A DNA stretch of 64,000 nt, from assembly GCA_051954695.1 (NCBI GenBank), contig JBQCHL010000028.1, positions 1-64,000 of the forward strand, written 5' to 3'. Each line of letters starts with the position of its first letter. The first letter of the stretch is position 1. The notes under the pieces were generated by a model. That model worked only from the letters and a program-made list of their open reading frames with translations, had not been told where the DNA came from and did not search any database. The position numbers and the translations under genes were made by a program. This document shows positions 8,865 through 16,631 of this stretch, piece by piece. This DNA is from Terrimonas_A sp051954695 (GTDB lineage Bacteria; Bacteroidota; Bacteroidia; Chitinophagales; Chitinophagaceae).

Positions 8865-10289
8865 ATGAGCAAAAAAATCCTCATTATTGATGATGATATG
8901 GATTTATGTACCCTGCTTGGAAAGTTTCTCTCAAAAAATGGATATGAAGTGGATATGGCCTACTCAGGCAATAAAGGGATAGCAAAATTTTCAGAAGATA
9001 AGTTCGACCTGGTTATTTGCGATTATCGTCTTGGTGATATGGAGGGTATAAATGTGCTATCGGCTTTGCGCAAAGAAAAATCCGCTGCTAAAGTATTGAT
9101 GATAACTGGTTATTCCGATATAAAAACAGCAGTGGAAGTAATAAAAATGGGAGCTTATGATTATATCGTAAAACCCCTCATACCTGATGAAGTGCTTAGT
9201 GTAGTCAATAAAGCTATTCATGCTTCTGCTCCTGCCGCTACAATTGAAACAGGACCTGGAAAAACAAAGACTGTTTCCAAATCCACTTTCGGCGATGATG
9301 AGTTTATGATCGGGAAAGCTCCTGCTACCAAAGCCCTGTATGATCAGATCGATATTGTATCTGCTACCAATTACAGCATCATATTATATGGCGAAAGCGG
9401 AACAGGCAAAGAAGTAATCGCCAAAACCATTCATGACCGGAGCAACAGGAAAGGCAAACCTTTTGTTGCCATGGATTGCGGTACACTTTCCAAAGAACTG
9501 GCCGGAAGTGAATTGTTTGGACACGTTAAGGGTGCTTTCACCGGTGCACTGCAGGATAAGGAAGGACATTTTGAACTGGCTAATGGCGGAACGCTTTTTT
9601 TGGATGAAGTAGGTAATCTTTCACTGGACGTACAGGCTACTTTATTACGGGTGATACAGGAAAGAAAATTCAAACGTGTAGGCGGCAATAAGGAAATGAA
9701 TACGGACGTGAGGATCATTGTAGCTTCCAATGAGAATCTGCAGGATGCTTACCGAAAGGGGAAGTTCCGTGAAGACCTGTATCACCGGTTCAATGAATTT
9801 TCCATCAACCTGCCGCCTGTAAGGCAGCGAAAAGATGATATACTGGCTTTCGCAGAGTTCTTCCTGGAAAAAACTTCTTCGGAATTGGGTAAGGAAGTAG
9901 CCGGTTTTGAAGAGAATGTATTACAAACCTTTTTGGAATACTCCTGGCCCGGTAATCTCCGGGAATTCAGGAATGTGGTGCGCCGGGCAGTTTTGCTTAC
10001 ACCTGCAGGGGAAAAAATATCGGCTGCATCCCTTCCATGGGAGATCACCAATGCAAATGCTCTCTCAGCAGCCGCTAACCAGGAAAAAACATTATCCATA
10101 ACGACCGGCCAGATGTCTGCGCCCAAAAAAGAACTGGACCTTAAAGATGCAGCCAGCCGCGCAGAATATGAAACGATCATGGCGGTCTTGCAACAGGTGA
10201 ATTTCAATAAAAAGAAAGCAGCCGAGATGCTTAATATAGATCGGAAGACCCTGTACAATAAAATCAAAAACTTCCAGGACCAGGAATAA
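8865..10289 (+). CDS. NtrC-family sigma-54-dependent response regulator
   Basis: A 474-residue activator with an N-terminal receiver (phospho-acceptor D53 in VICDYRL), a central AAA+ sigma-54 interaction domain (Walker A GESGTGKE, the sigma-54 contact loop GAFTGA, Walker B TLFLDEV, arginine-finger region), and a C-terminal Fis-type helix-turn-helix (AAEMLNIDRKTLYNKI). All elements needed for activation are present. The ATG at 8865 is preferred to a TTG three codons upstream. It probably receives phosphate from the CHASE3 kinase 600 bp away. The target promoters are unknown; I found no clear -24/-12 site nearby. Confidence 0.92.
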   Translation: MSKKILIIDDDMDLCTLLGKFLSKNGYEVDMAYSGNKGIAKFSEDKFDLVICDYRLGDMEGINVLSALRKEKSAAKVLMITGYSDIKTAVEVIKMGAYDYIVKPLIPDEVLSVVNKAIHASAPAATIETGPGKTKTVSKSTFGDDEFMIGKAPATKALYDQIDIVSATNYSIILYGESGTGKEVIAKTIHDRSNRKGKPFVAMDCGTLSKELAGSELFGHVKGAFTGALQDKEGHFELANGGTLFLDEVGNLSLDVQATLLRVIQERKFKRVGGNKEMNTDVRIIVASNENLQDAYRKGKFREDLYHRFNEFSINLPPVRQRKDDILAFAEFFLEKTSSELGKEVAGFEENVLQTFLEYSWPGNLREFRNVVRRAVLLTPAGEKISAASLPWEITNANALSAAANQEKTLSITTGQMSAPKKELDLKDAASRAEYETIMAVLQQVNFNKKKAAEMLNIDRKTLYNKIKNFQDQE

Positions 10290-10323
10290 GCCTGTAAATA
10301 AAATACATTGATCTCATTTTATT

Positions 10324-10352
10324 AATATGCCCCTTAATGAAAGGGGCATATT
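10324..10352 (+). terminator. Terminator hairpin after the NtrC-type regulator
   Basis: A perfect 12-bp stem (AATATGCCCCTT at 10324-10335 with its complement at 10341-10352) with a 5-nt loop, 35 bp after the stop codon. The following T-run is short and interrupted. Confidence 0.65.
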
Positions 10353-10413
10353 GTTTGATAGTGTTATTATCCTGGTTTGGACAATCCGATTTTATCACTC
10401 CATACTGACCTTT

Positions 10414-10782
10414 ATGAAAATCATTTTACTGCTTGTCGCGGTATACGCGCTGATCATAAACCAATCACTGAAGCAGAAAGAGAGTAGAAGCATATCCGCT
10501 CAGGTAAACATGCAAAACAGACCAAAGCCACAAAATATAAGACCTGATAATAATGTTTATCTGAATACCTCTTTTCAGCCTGGTTTAACTGTTAAGCCTC
10601 TTCAAAGCCGGCGAATAAATACTGAAAAGAGGAATTTTCCTGCTAGGTTCTATAAACCTTACTCTTTTCAACAGATGAATGATCTGAAGGAAGAGGCGAA
10701 TGAGAATATGCAGCAGGATGTATTATATCCCCTGGACTATTCTGCTTATTCAGGCCTTGCCCCCAGAGATGGTTCCCGTTAA
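10414..10782 (+). CDS. Hypothetical small protein with N-terminal hydrophobic segment
   Basis: A possible 122-residue protein. The first ~17 residues form a hydrophobic helix (MKIILLLVAVYALII) that could be a signal peptide or anchor, followed by a polar, asparagine- and arginine-rich tail with no recognised domain. The frame extends upstream to 10327, but that start lies inside the terminator stem, so the ATG at 10414 is more plausible. The lack of a family and the low complexity leave some doubt that it is expressed. Confidence 0.4.
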   Translation: MKIILLLVAVYALIINQSLKQKESRSISAQVNMQNRPKPQNIRPDNNVYLNTSFQPGLTVKPLQSRRINTEKRNFPARFYKPYSFQQMNDLKEEANENMQQDVLYPLDYSAYSGLAPRDGSR

Positions 10783-10810
10783 GGGCTAATAGCCGAGAGG
10801 CTTCTGCCGG

Positions 10811-11446
10811 TTACTTTTTTATTGCCCTGGCCGGCTTGAGTTTATTATTGTTACTACCCTTCCGCTGTTGCCAGGTTTGATAGGTAGCATCCTGTATTTT
10901 TTGTTCTGCTGGCTTTTTCTTCAAAGGTTCACATGGTTCACTGGTTGTAAATAATTGTGCAGGCAGGGATTGATAAATGTGGGTACCTTCTTTTTTCCAT
11001 TTCATCATTTCATTACTCACTTTTTTGATCAGCCTGGCAGGGCTGCCTGCCACCAGGCTGCGCCGCGGAAATTGCTCGCCTTCTTTGACGAAAGAAAGCG
11101 CACCTACAATACTTTCATCGCCTAACTGTACATGGTCCATTACCACTGCATTCATGCCTATGAGGCAGTTTTTTCCAATAGAAGCACCATGTATCACGGC
11201 ACCATGACCAATATGTGCTCCTTTTTTAAGCGTGACCGTCAGCCCGGGAAACATATGGATGGTACAATTTTCCTGCACATTGCAACTATCTTCAATAATG
11301 ATCTGACCCCAATCGCCGCGGATGGCAGCACCCGGCCCGATATAACAATTCTTACCAATGATCACATTGCCTGTTACAGCCGCCTGTGGATGCACAAAAG
11401 AAGAGGGATGAACAACCGGGGTATAGCCGTTGAAAGTGTAGAACAT
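10811..11446 (-). CDS. paaY: PaaY-like hexapeptide-repeat thioesterase
   Basis: A 211-residue left-handed beta-helix protein related to gamma-carbonic anhydrases. The order (PVVHPSSFVHP, AIRGDWGQIII, VQENCTIHMFPG, HIGHGAVIHG, GMNAVVMD) matches PaaY, the thioesterase that relieves inhibition by stray CoA thioesters in the phenylacetate pathway. The three histidines that bind metal are in place. About 35 basic residues at the C-terminus extend beyond the beta-helix. The ATG at 11446 matches other PaaY starts; a TTG five codons upstream is less likely. Its position close to the paa block supports the assignment. Confidence 0.82.
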   Translation of the reverse strand: MFYTFNGYTPVVHPSSFVHPQAAVTGNVIIGKNCYIGPGAAIRGDWGQIIIEDSCNVQENCTIHMFPGLTVTLKKGAHIGHGAVIHGASIGKNCLIGMNAVVMDHVQLGDESIVGALSFVKEGEQFPRRSLVAGSPARLIKKVSNEMMKWKKEGTHIYQSLPAQLFTTSEPCEPLKKKPAEQKIQDATYQTWQQRKGSNNNKLKPARAIKK

Positions 11447-11486
11447 TTGATTTTTTTTCAAAGGTATTGTTTGAACTAATGATCCT

Positions 11487-11494
11487 TACTTTTG
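11487..11494 (+). promoter_or_regulatory. Candidate -7 element for glycerate kinase
   Basis: TACTTTTG matches TAnnTTTG exactly, with a TTG at 11467-11469 giving a 17-nt spacer. The element ends 7 nt before the ATG at 11501, predicting a leaderless or nearly leaderless mRNA. Confidence 0.4.
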
Positions 11495-11500
11495 ATCATC

Positions 11501-12619
11501 ATGAAAATCATTATTGCACCGGATAAATTCAAAGGTTCGTTAACCAGCGATGAAGTATGTAAGGCTATCACGGAAGGAATTACCCAAAAGAACAAAAACG
11601 TAGAGATCCTGCATTTTCCCATGGCTGATGGGGGTGATGGGTTCAACAGCGTATTACAGCATTATTTTCATACAACACCTGTGCAGGTGGATACGGTTGA
11701 CCCGCTTCAGCGCCCGATGCAGGCATCTTATCAATGGAATGAAAATGACAGGATCGCTATCATAGAAATGGCCACAGCCAGTGGCCTGGTATTGCTGAAA
11801 GAGAAAGAGCGGAACCCATTGCTGACTTCCACTTACGGCACTGGGCTGTTGATCAGGAATGCATTGGAAAAAGGCGCCGACAGGATCATCCTGGGATTGG
11901 GAGGGAGTGCTACCAATGATGCAGGAATAGGGATCTTGTTTGCCCTTGGTTTCCACTTTATTGATGAAACAGGTGAAGAGCTTCTTCCTGTAGGAGAGAG
12001 CCTTTTAAAGATCGACAGGATCATTCCCCCGGTAAGTCTGCCACTTGCCCGAATTGAAATTGCTGCTGATGTGGAGAATCCATTGTATGGCCCCAATGGT
12101 GCTGCGTATGTGTATGGCCCACAAAAAGGAGCCGACCCTGCTATGGTAGAGCAATTGGACAGTGGATTAAGAAATATATCCGCAGTAATAGAGAAACAAT
12201 TCGGAAAACAAATAGCCGGTTTTCCCGGCGCAGGTGCAGCAGGTGGCATTGCCGCCGGACTTTCTGCCTTTTTTGAAGTGGAAATGAAAAAAGGAGTTGA
12301 GCTGGTGCTGCAGGCAAATGGTTTGGAAAAGGAGCTGAATAATGCAAACCTGGTTATTACAGGGGAAGGAAAAATTGATGGTCAAAGCGGGCTGGGCAAA
12401 GTAGTAGGTACCATGGCTGCGCTGGCACGCAAACATAAAATTCCCTGTATAGCTTTTTGCGGAATGCTGGAAGCTGATAACAATGAGATCAGGGATATGG
12501 GCCTGGCTTCAGTTTACCCTCTTGAAGCGGAAGGCTTAAGCCTGGAAGAAAGCATGGCAAAAGCGTATCCCTTACTGGTAGCAAAAACAATAGCAGTAAT
12601 GAAAGATGTGCTGACCTAA
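11501..12619 (+). CDS. Glycerate kinase (GlxK/GarK family)
   Basis: A 372-residue kinase that phosphorylates D-glycerate, linking glyoxylate or tartronate breakdown to glycolysis. Family hallmarks: N-terminal APDKFKGSLTS, PMADGGDG, LGLGGSATNDAG, PGAGAAGG, and the C-terminal VITGEGKIDGQS. The length is normal. The ATG at 11501 is used instead of a TTG three codons earlier. It sits divergent from paaY and ends with a 4-bp overlap on the convergent paaI, so its presence within the phenylacetate block is probably positional. Confidence 0.92.
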   Translation: MKIIIAPDKFKGSLTSDEVCKAITEGITQKNKNVEILHFPMADGGDGFNSVLQHYFHTTPVQVDTVDPLQRPMQASYQWNENDRIAIIEMATASGLVLLKEKERNPLLTSTYGTGLLIRNALEKGADRIILGLGGSATNDAGIGILFALGFHFIDETGEELLPVGESLLKIDRIIPPVSLPLARIEIAADVENPLYGPNGAAYVYGPQKGADPAMVEQLDSGLRNISAVIEKQFGKQIAGFPGAGAAGGIAAGLSAFFEVEMKKGVELVLQANGLEKELNNANLVITGEGKIDGQSGLGKVVGTMAALARKHKIPCIAFCGMLEADNNEIRDMGLASVYPLEAEGLSLEESMAKAYPLLVAKTIAVMKDVLT

Positions 12620-13041
12620 ACCAAAGGCTTTCCTGTGCGGAAACAGGTTCCTTTAAACACAGCTACAACATGATCACGCTGGTTAGTGATGGTGATATGG
12701 TAAAGCCCGGTAGACTTCCCGTTGTGTATTTCTTTTGCTTCAGCAGTCAACTCATCACCTACATGCACAGGCTTGGTGAAATTGATGGATGTGTCCAAAG
12801 CCACAGAAAGATTGTTGCGGTTATTGCAGGCAAAAGCAAAAGCGCTATCCCCTAATGAAAATGCTACTCCACCATGCACAATGCCAAAGCCATTGATCAT
12901 TTCAGGGCGTACCGTCATCTTTAATTTGCTGTATCCTTCTCTTATTTCAATAACAGTTATGCCAAGCCATTGACTGAAGAGGTCGTCTTTCATCATTTTG
13001 TCAACGACCTGTGCGGGTTGAGTTTTTGAATTACTATCCAT
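12616..13041 (-). CDS. paaI: Phenylacetyl-CoA pathway hotdog thioesterase PaaI
   Basis: A 141-residue hotdog-fold acyl-CoA thioesterase. GFGIVHGGVAFSLGDSAFAFAC is the signature segment, containing the HGG and catalytic Asp region of PaaI. It clears dead-end ring-hydroxylated phenylacetyl-CoA thioesters. It is the last gene of the paaABCDGI run, 2 bp after paaG, and overlaps the 3' end of glycerate kinase by 4 bp. Confidence 0.9.
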   Translation of the reverse strand: MDSNSKTQPAQVVDKMMKDDLFSQWLGITVIEIREGYSKLKMTVRPEMINGFGIVHGGVAFSLGDSAFAFACNNRNNLSVALDTSINFTKPVHVGDELTAEAKEIHNGKSTGLYHITITNQRDHVVAVFKGTCFRTGKPLV

Positions 13042-13043
13042 TT

Positions 13044-13817
13044 TTATTCTCCTTTGAACTCAGCTTTTCTTTTTTCCAGGAATGCATTCACTCCTTCTTT
13101 ATAATCGGATGTTTGCGCTGCTTTTTGTTGATATATATCTTCTGTTGTCAACTGCTGCTCCAGCGTATTGGTAAAAGAATGGCTTAATACTGCTTTTGTA
13201 AAAGCCAACCCTTTAGTGGGCATGGAAGCAAGATAGCTGGTGATCTGTTTAGTGTTTTCAACAAATGAATCATCAGGGAATACTTTATAGATCATTCCAG
13301 CTTTTTCTGCATCGGCAGCAGGAAGTTTTTCTCCCATCATCATCAGGGCAGAGGCTTTTTGCCAGCCGATGAGGCGCGGCAGAAAATAAGTGCCGCCGCT
13401 ATCCGGTATCAGCCCGATCTTGCTGAAGGCCTGCAGAAAAGAAGCGGATGCTGCAGCTACTACAATATCACAGCACAAAGCGATATTGGCACCTGCCCCT
13501 GCGGCAATACCATTCACTGCAGCTACTACAGGTTTCTCCAGTTGACGTATACGGGTAATGATAGGGTTGTAATGTTCTGACAAAATGCGTTGCATTCCCG
13601 GTCCATTGGGATCTGTTACTTCAGCAAGGTCCTGTCCCGCAGAAAATGCTTTGCCTGCACCGGTAATGCAAACGCAGCGAACCTTACTGTCGCGGCAGGC
13701 ATCCAGTTTTTCCTGCATTAGCAAAGCCATTTCCCTGTTAAAGGAATTCAGCTTATCAGGCCGGTTAAGTGTGATGGTTGCTGTATGGTTGCTGATTTCA
13801 AAAAGGATTGAAGACAT
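13044..13817 (-). CDS. paaG: PaaG-type enoyl-CoA hydratase/isomerase
   Basis: A 257-residue crotonase-fold enzyme. FSAGQDLAEV, AAVNGIAAGAGANIAL (oxyanion loop) and KIGLIPDSGGTYFLPRL match PaaG, which isomerises the ring-1,2-epoxide of phenylacetyl-CoA to the oxepin. The aspartate in PDSGG is the expected catalytic acid. PaaF is the alternative crotonase of the pathway, but the PDSGG motif and the ATG context favour PaaG. It lies 9 bp after paaD and 2 bp before paaI, clearly one operon. Confidence 0.87.
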   Translation of the reverse strand: MSSILFEISNHTATITLNRPDKLNSFNREMALLMQEKLDACRDSKVRCVCITGAGKAFSAGQDLAEVTDPNGPGMQRILSEHYNPIITRIRQLEKPVVAAVNGIAAGAGANIALCCDIVVAAASASFLQAFSKIGLIPDSGGTYFLPRLIGWQKASALMMMGEKLPAADAEKAGMIYKVFPDDSFVENTKQITSYLASMPTKGLAFTKAVLSHSFTNTLEQQLTTEDIYQQKAAQTSDYKEGVNAFLEKRKAEFKGE

Positions 13818-13826
13818 GCAGTTGGG

Positions 13827-14330
13827 TTAATGGCATTTAAAATAATCGAAAGGTTCCTTACAATCATTGCATTGATAGAGTGCTTTGCAGGCAGTGCTGC
13901 CAAATTCACTGATACGGCGGGTATGCCACGACTGGCAGTGGGGGCATTGAACACCTTCATCAACTACAAAAAGATGCTGATGGCAAACCTGCTGTTTGGG
14001 GTTGGGCGGTGCAATACCGTATTCTTTCAGTTTTCTCTTGCCCTCCTCGCTCATCCAGTCAGTGGTCCATGCAGGCGAAAGCACCTGCTTCACAGATACA
14101 GGAGAATATCCTGCAGCCAGCAATTCCATTTGTATGGATGCTTTGATGGTATCCATTGCAGGGCAACCCGTATAAGTAGGTGTAATGGTCACTTCCACTT
14201 CATTTCCGTTCACAGAAACCTGGCGCACAATTCCCAGATCAAGTACCGACAACACAGGCACTTCCGGGTCCATCACGTTTTCCAGTATGGTCCACACTGG
14301 CTGGGTCGCTATGTCGGTTGAGTGTAACAT
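13827..14330 (-). CDS. paaD: Phenylacetyl-CoA epoxidase maturation subunit PaaD
   Basis: A 167-residue PaaD with an N-terminal MIP18/DUF59-type domain (MDPEVPVLSVLDLGIV, TPTYTGCPAMD) and a C-terminal zinc-ribbon-like region with cysteine pairs (CPHC, CKALYQC, CKEPF). PaaD is thought to help assemble iron or Fe-S centres for the PaaABCE monooxygenase. It is separated from paaC by 3 bp. Confidence 0.92.
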   Translation of the reverse strand: MLHSTDIATQPVWTILENVMDPEVPVLSVLDLGIVRQVSVNGNEVEVTITPTYTGCPAMDTIKASIQMELLAAGYSPVSVKQVLSPAWTTDWMSEEGKRKLKEYGIAPPNPKQQVCHQHLFVVDEGVQCPHCQSWHTRRISEFGSTACKALYQCNDCKEPFDYFKCH

Positions 14331-14333
14331 ATT

Positions 14334-15095
14334 TTACCATTCTGCACCCGGGTAAGCTCTTTGCATGAACTGGAGCTCTGCCAGAACATATCCCATGTAT
14401 TCTGTGTGATTTCCTTGTTTGCCACCCTTGTGCATATATACCTTATCCGCCTTCGCTGAAGCTATGGCGGATAAAGAAGCGGCTGTGAATATTTCATTTA
14501 CTTTTTGCAGCCAGGATGCTTCCAGTGTTTTCAGGTCAGGTGCTATACCATTGGTATTTGCTTCAAGTTCATAAGAAGCGGGGATGAACATTTCACCAGT
14601 ATAGCTCCATATTTCTGCGATAGCCTGTTCCATTCGCCGGTGGCTTTCTTCCGTTCCATCTCCCAGGCGTATCACCCATTCACTGCTCCAGCGCAGATGA
14701 TAGGTCACTTCTTTTAGTGCTTTAGCAGCAATAGCAGCCAGTTGCTGGTCATGGCCATGCTGCAATTGTTCATACAACAGGTATTGATAGTTGCTGAATA
14801 AGAACTGGCGTAAAATTGTTTGCGCCCAATCTCCATTTGGCAATTCGGTGAGCAAACAGTTTTTAAATTCACGGATATCGCGTGTATAGGCAAAAGTATC
14901 TTCTGTAGAGCCGTCATTTTTCAGCAAAGCAGCATACTGATAAAAATTGCGTGCCTGCCCGATCAGGTCGAGAGAAATATTAGTAATGGCAATGTCCTGC
15001 TCCAATACCGGCCCATGTCCGCACCATTCGCTGTTGCGGTGACCGAGAAGGAGGGCATTGTCGGCAAGATATAGTGTGTAGTTAAGTAAGAACAT
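14334..15095 (-). CDS. paaC: Phenylacetyl-CoA epoxidase structural subunit PaaC
   Basis: A 253-residue non-catalytic ferritin-like partner of PaaA. LADNALLLGHRNSEWCGHGPVLEQDIA and the helical EVTYHLRWSSEWVIRLGDGTEESH are typical. Near the C-terminus, residues 208-218 (SAIASAKADK region) are encoded by a hairpin repeat at 14443-14474 that has a second copy upstream of asd; it looks like an in-frame palindrome insertion between two helices of an otherwise ordinary PaaC. The downstream HTEYMGYVLAE motif is intact, so the protein should still fold. Confidence 0.92.
   Translation of the reverse strand: MFLLNYTLYLADNALLLGHRNSEWCGHGPVLEQDIAITNISLDLIGQARNFYQYAALLKNDGSTEDTFAYTRDIREFKNCLLTELPNGDWAQTILRQFLFSNYQYLLYEQLQHGHDQQLAAIAAKALKEVTYHLRWSSEWVIRLGDGTEESHRRMEQAIAEIWSYTGEMFIPASYELEANTNGIAPDLKTLEASWLQKVNEIFTAASLSAIASAKADKVYMHKGGKQGNHTEYMGYVLAELQFMQRAYPGAEW
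14443..14474. repeat. Palindromic element inside paaC (family C copy 1)
   Basis: TTATCCGCC at 14443-14451 pairs with GGCGGATAA at 14466-14474, with GCT/AGC pairing in the centre. Its minus-strand sequence matches the intergenic element at 50277-50304 under the pattern CCGCCrwAGCTTyAGCGwAGGyGG. It keeps the paaC frame open. Confidence 0.75.
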
Positions 15096-15153
15096 AGTGC
15101 TTGTTATTTCGTTGGCTGTTGGTCGTGTGCTCTTCGATCAACTGCCAACGCAT

Positions 15154-15516
15154 TTACATGTGACCCACTTCATCAGGCAGATCATAAAATGTAGGATGCC
15201 TGTATATTTTATCATTCGCCGGCTCATAAAGGCTCGCTGCTTCATCAGGATTGCTGGCATGGATATGTTTTGATTCTACCGCCCAGATGCTTACGCCTTC
15301 CATGCGGCGTGTGTACACGTCGCGGGCATTCTCAATAGCCATTTGTGCGTCGGCAGCATGAAGGCTGCCTACATGTTTATGGTCCAGTCCCTGTTTACTG
15401 CGGATGAATATTTCCCAGAGGGGCCAGTCATTGGCGGTTTGCTTGGAAACGATGGCTCCGCCGGCTTTGTCTTCCGGTATATCGCCGTAATAAAATTTTC
15501 GTATCTGAAAAGACAT
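15154..15516 (-). CDS. paaB: Phenylacetyl-CoA epoxidase small subunit PaaB
   Basis: A 120-residue PaaB, recognised by WPLWEIFIRSKQGLDHKHVGS and SLHAADAQMAIENARDVYTRR. PaaB bridges PaaA-PaaC dimers in the multicomponent epoxidase. The ATG at 15516 (MSFQIRKFY) is preferred because the longer frame to 15579 would overlap paaA by 47 bp with a lysine/asparagine-rich tail. It lies 16 bp after paaA. Confidence 0.92.
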   Translation of the reverse strand: MSFQIRKFYYGDIPEDKAGGAIVSKQTANDWPLWEIFIRSKQGLDHKHVGSLHAADAQMAIENARDVYTRRMEGVSIWAVESKHIHASNPDEAASLYEPANDKIYRHPTFYDLPDEVGHM

Positions 15517-15532
15517 ATCGTTGTAATTATGA

Positions 15533-16486
15533 TCAGGCTGCTTTGTCCTGTTTTTGTTTTTGCTGTTGTTTTTTGGCAAATGCGCTGGCGGCTTCCCTTA
15601 CCCATTCTCCTTCTTCCCAGGCTTTCCTTCTTGCATCGAGCCTTTGTTTATTGCAGGGGCCATTGCCTTTCACGACGTTCCAGAATTCATCCCAATCAAT
15701 TTCGCCAAAATCATATTTGCTTTCAGCATCATTCCATTTCAGATCAGGATCAGGCAGGGTCATTCCCAGTACTTTTACCTGTTCGGCACACATGTCTACA
15801 AAATTCTGCCGCAGTTCATCATTGCTCTTGCGCTTGATCTTCCATTTCATACTTTGGTCGCTGTTGGTGCTTTCGGTATCCCGTGGACCAAACATCATCA
15901 TACTTGGCCACCACCAGCGATTGATGGCATCCTGGCACATTTCTTTTTGTGCCGGTGTTCCTTTTGAAAGGGTCAGTAAAATATCAAAGCCCTGGCGCTG
16001 GTGAAAGCTTTCTTCTTTACAGATCCTTACCATGGCACGGGCGTAGGGGCCATATGAGGTACGGCAAAGCATTACCTGGTTGAGAATGGCAGCGCCATCC
16101 ACCAGCCAGCCAATTGCGCCGATATCAGCCCAGGTGAGCGTAGGATAATTAAAAATGGAAGAATATTTGGCCTTGCCACTATGCAGATCATTGATCATCT
16201 GTTCCCGTGAGGTACCCAATGTTTCCGCGGCCGAATACAGATAAAGCCCATGACCCGCTTCATCCTGCACTTTTGCAAGCAGGATGGCTTTGCGCTTCAG
16301 CGATGGTGCCCGGGTAATCCAATTGCCTTCCGGCAACATTCCTACAATTTCACTGTGGGCGTGCTGGCTGATCTGCCGTACCAGCGTTTTGCGGTAGGCA
16401 TCCGGCATCCAGTCGCGCGGCTCAATCTTTATTTCGTTGTCCACCTTGTCCTGGAACTGTTCTTCCTGGTTGATTAAAACTGACAT
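15533..16486 (-). CDS. paaA: Phenylacetyl-CoA epoxidase catalytic subunit PaaA
   Basis: The 317-residue di-iron subunit that epoxidises the aromatic ring of phenylacetyl-CoA. Iron-ligand motifs of the bacterial multicomponent monooxygenase type are visible: HSEIVGM, KVQDEAGHGLYLY and CKEESFHQRQG. The C-terminus is lysine/glutamine rich. It is the first gene of the minus-strand paa operon. The epoxidase reductase paaE is not adjacent; it is 23 kb away at 39274. paaK, paaZ, paaJ and paaH are not in the window. Confidence 0.95.
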   Translation of the reverse strand: MSVLINQEEQFQDKVDNEIKIEPRDWMPDAYRKTLVRQISQHAHSEIVGMLPEGNWITRAPSLKRKAILLAKVQDEAGHGLYLYSAAETLGTSREQMINDLHSGKAKYSSIFNYPTLTWADIGAIGWLVDGAAILNQVMLCRTSYGPYARAMVRICKEESFHQRQGFDILLTLSKGTPAQKEMCQDAINRWWWPSMMMFGPRDTESTNSDQSMKWKIKRKSNDELRQNFVDMCAEQVKVLGMTLPDPDLKWNDAESKYDFGEIDWDEFWNVVKGNGPCNKQRLDARRKAWEEGEWVREAASAFAKKQQQKQKQDKAA

Positions 16487-16491
16487 AAGTA

Positions 16492-16509
16492 CAAATTTAG
16501 TAAAACTAA
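16492..16509 (-). promoter_or_regulatory. Candidate paa operon promoter element with overlapping palindrome
   Basis: On the minus strand TAAATTTG (16492-16499) matches TAnnTTTG and ends 6 nt from the paaA ATG. A hyphenated palindrome TTAGT-nnn-ACTAA covers 16497-16509 and could be a repressor site. The same motif is not seen at the TetR gene, so linkage to that regulator is unproven. Confidence 0.3.
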
Positions 16510-16631
16510 CGAGTGTATGTAGTATTTGCAGATAGAGTTTGATAAATCAGCACATTAGCGATCAATCATTGTAACAAGCGCTCCCAAAAAATCTGATTAC
16601 TTTCGGTAATTGCAACCATAAACCTTGATCA

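Noticed and set aside
10327..10413. Upstream start for the hypothetical protein at 10414
   Set aside because: The start codon lies inside the perfect 12-bp stem of the preceding terminator.
14334..15095. paaC as a broken gene because of the inserted palindrome
   Set aside because: The element keeps the frame open and the conserved C-terminal HTEYMGY motif follows intact.
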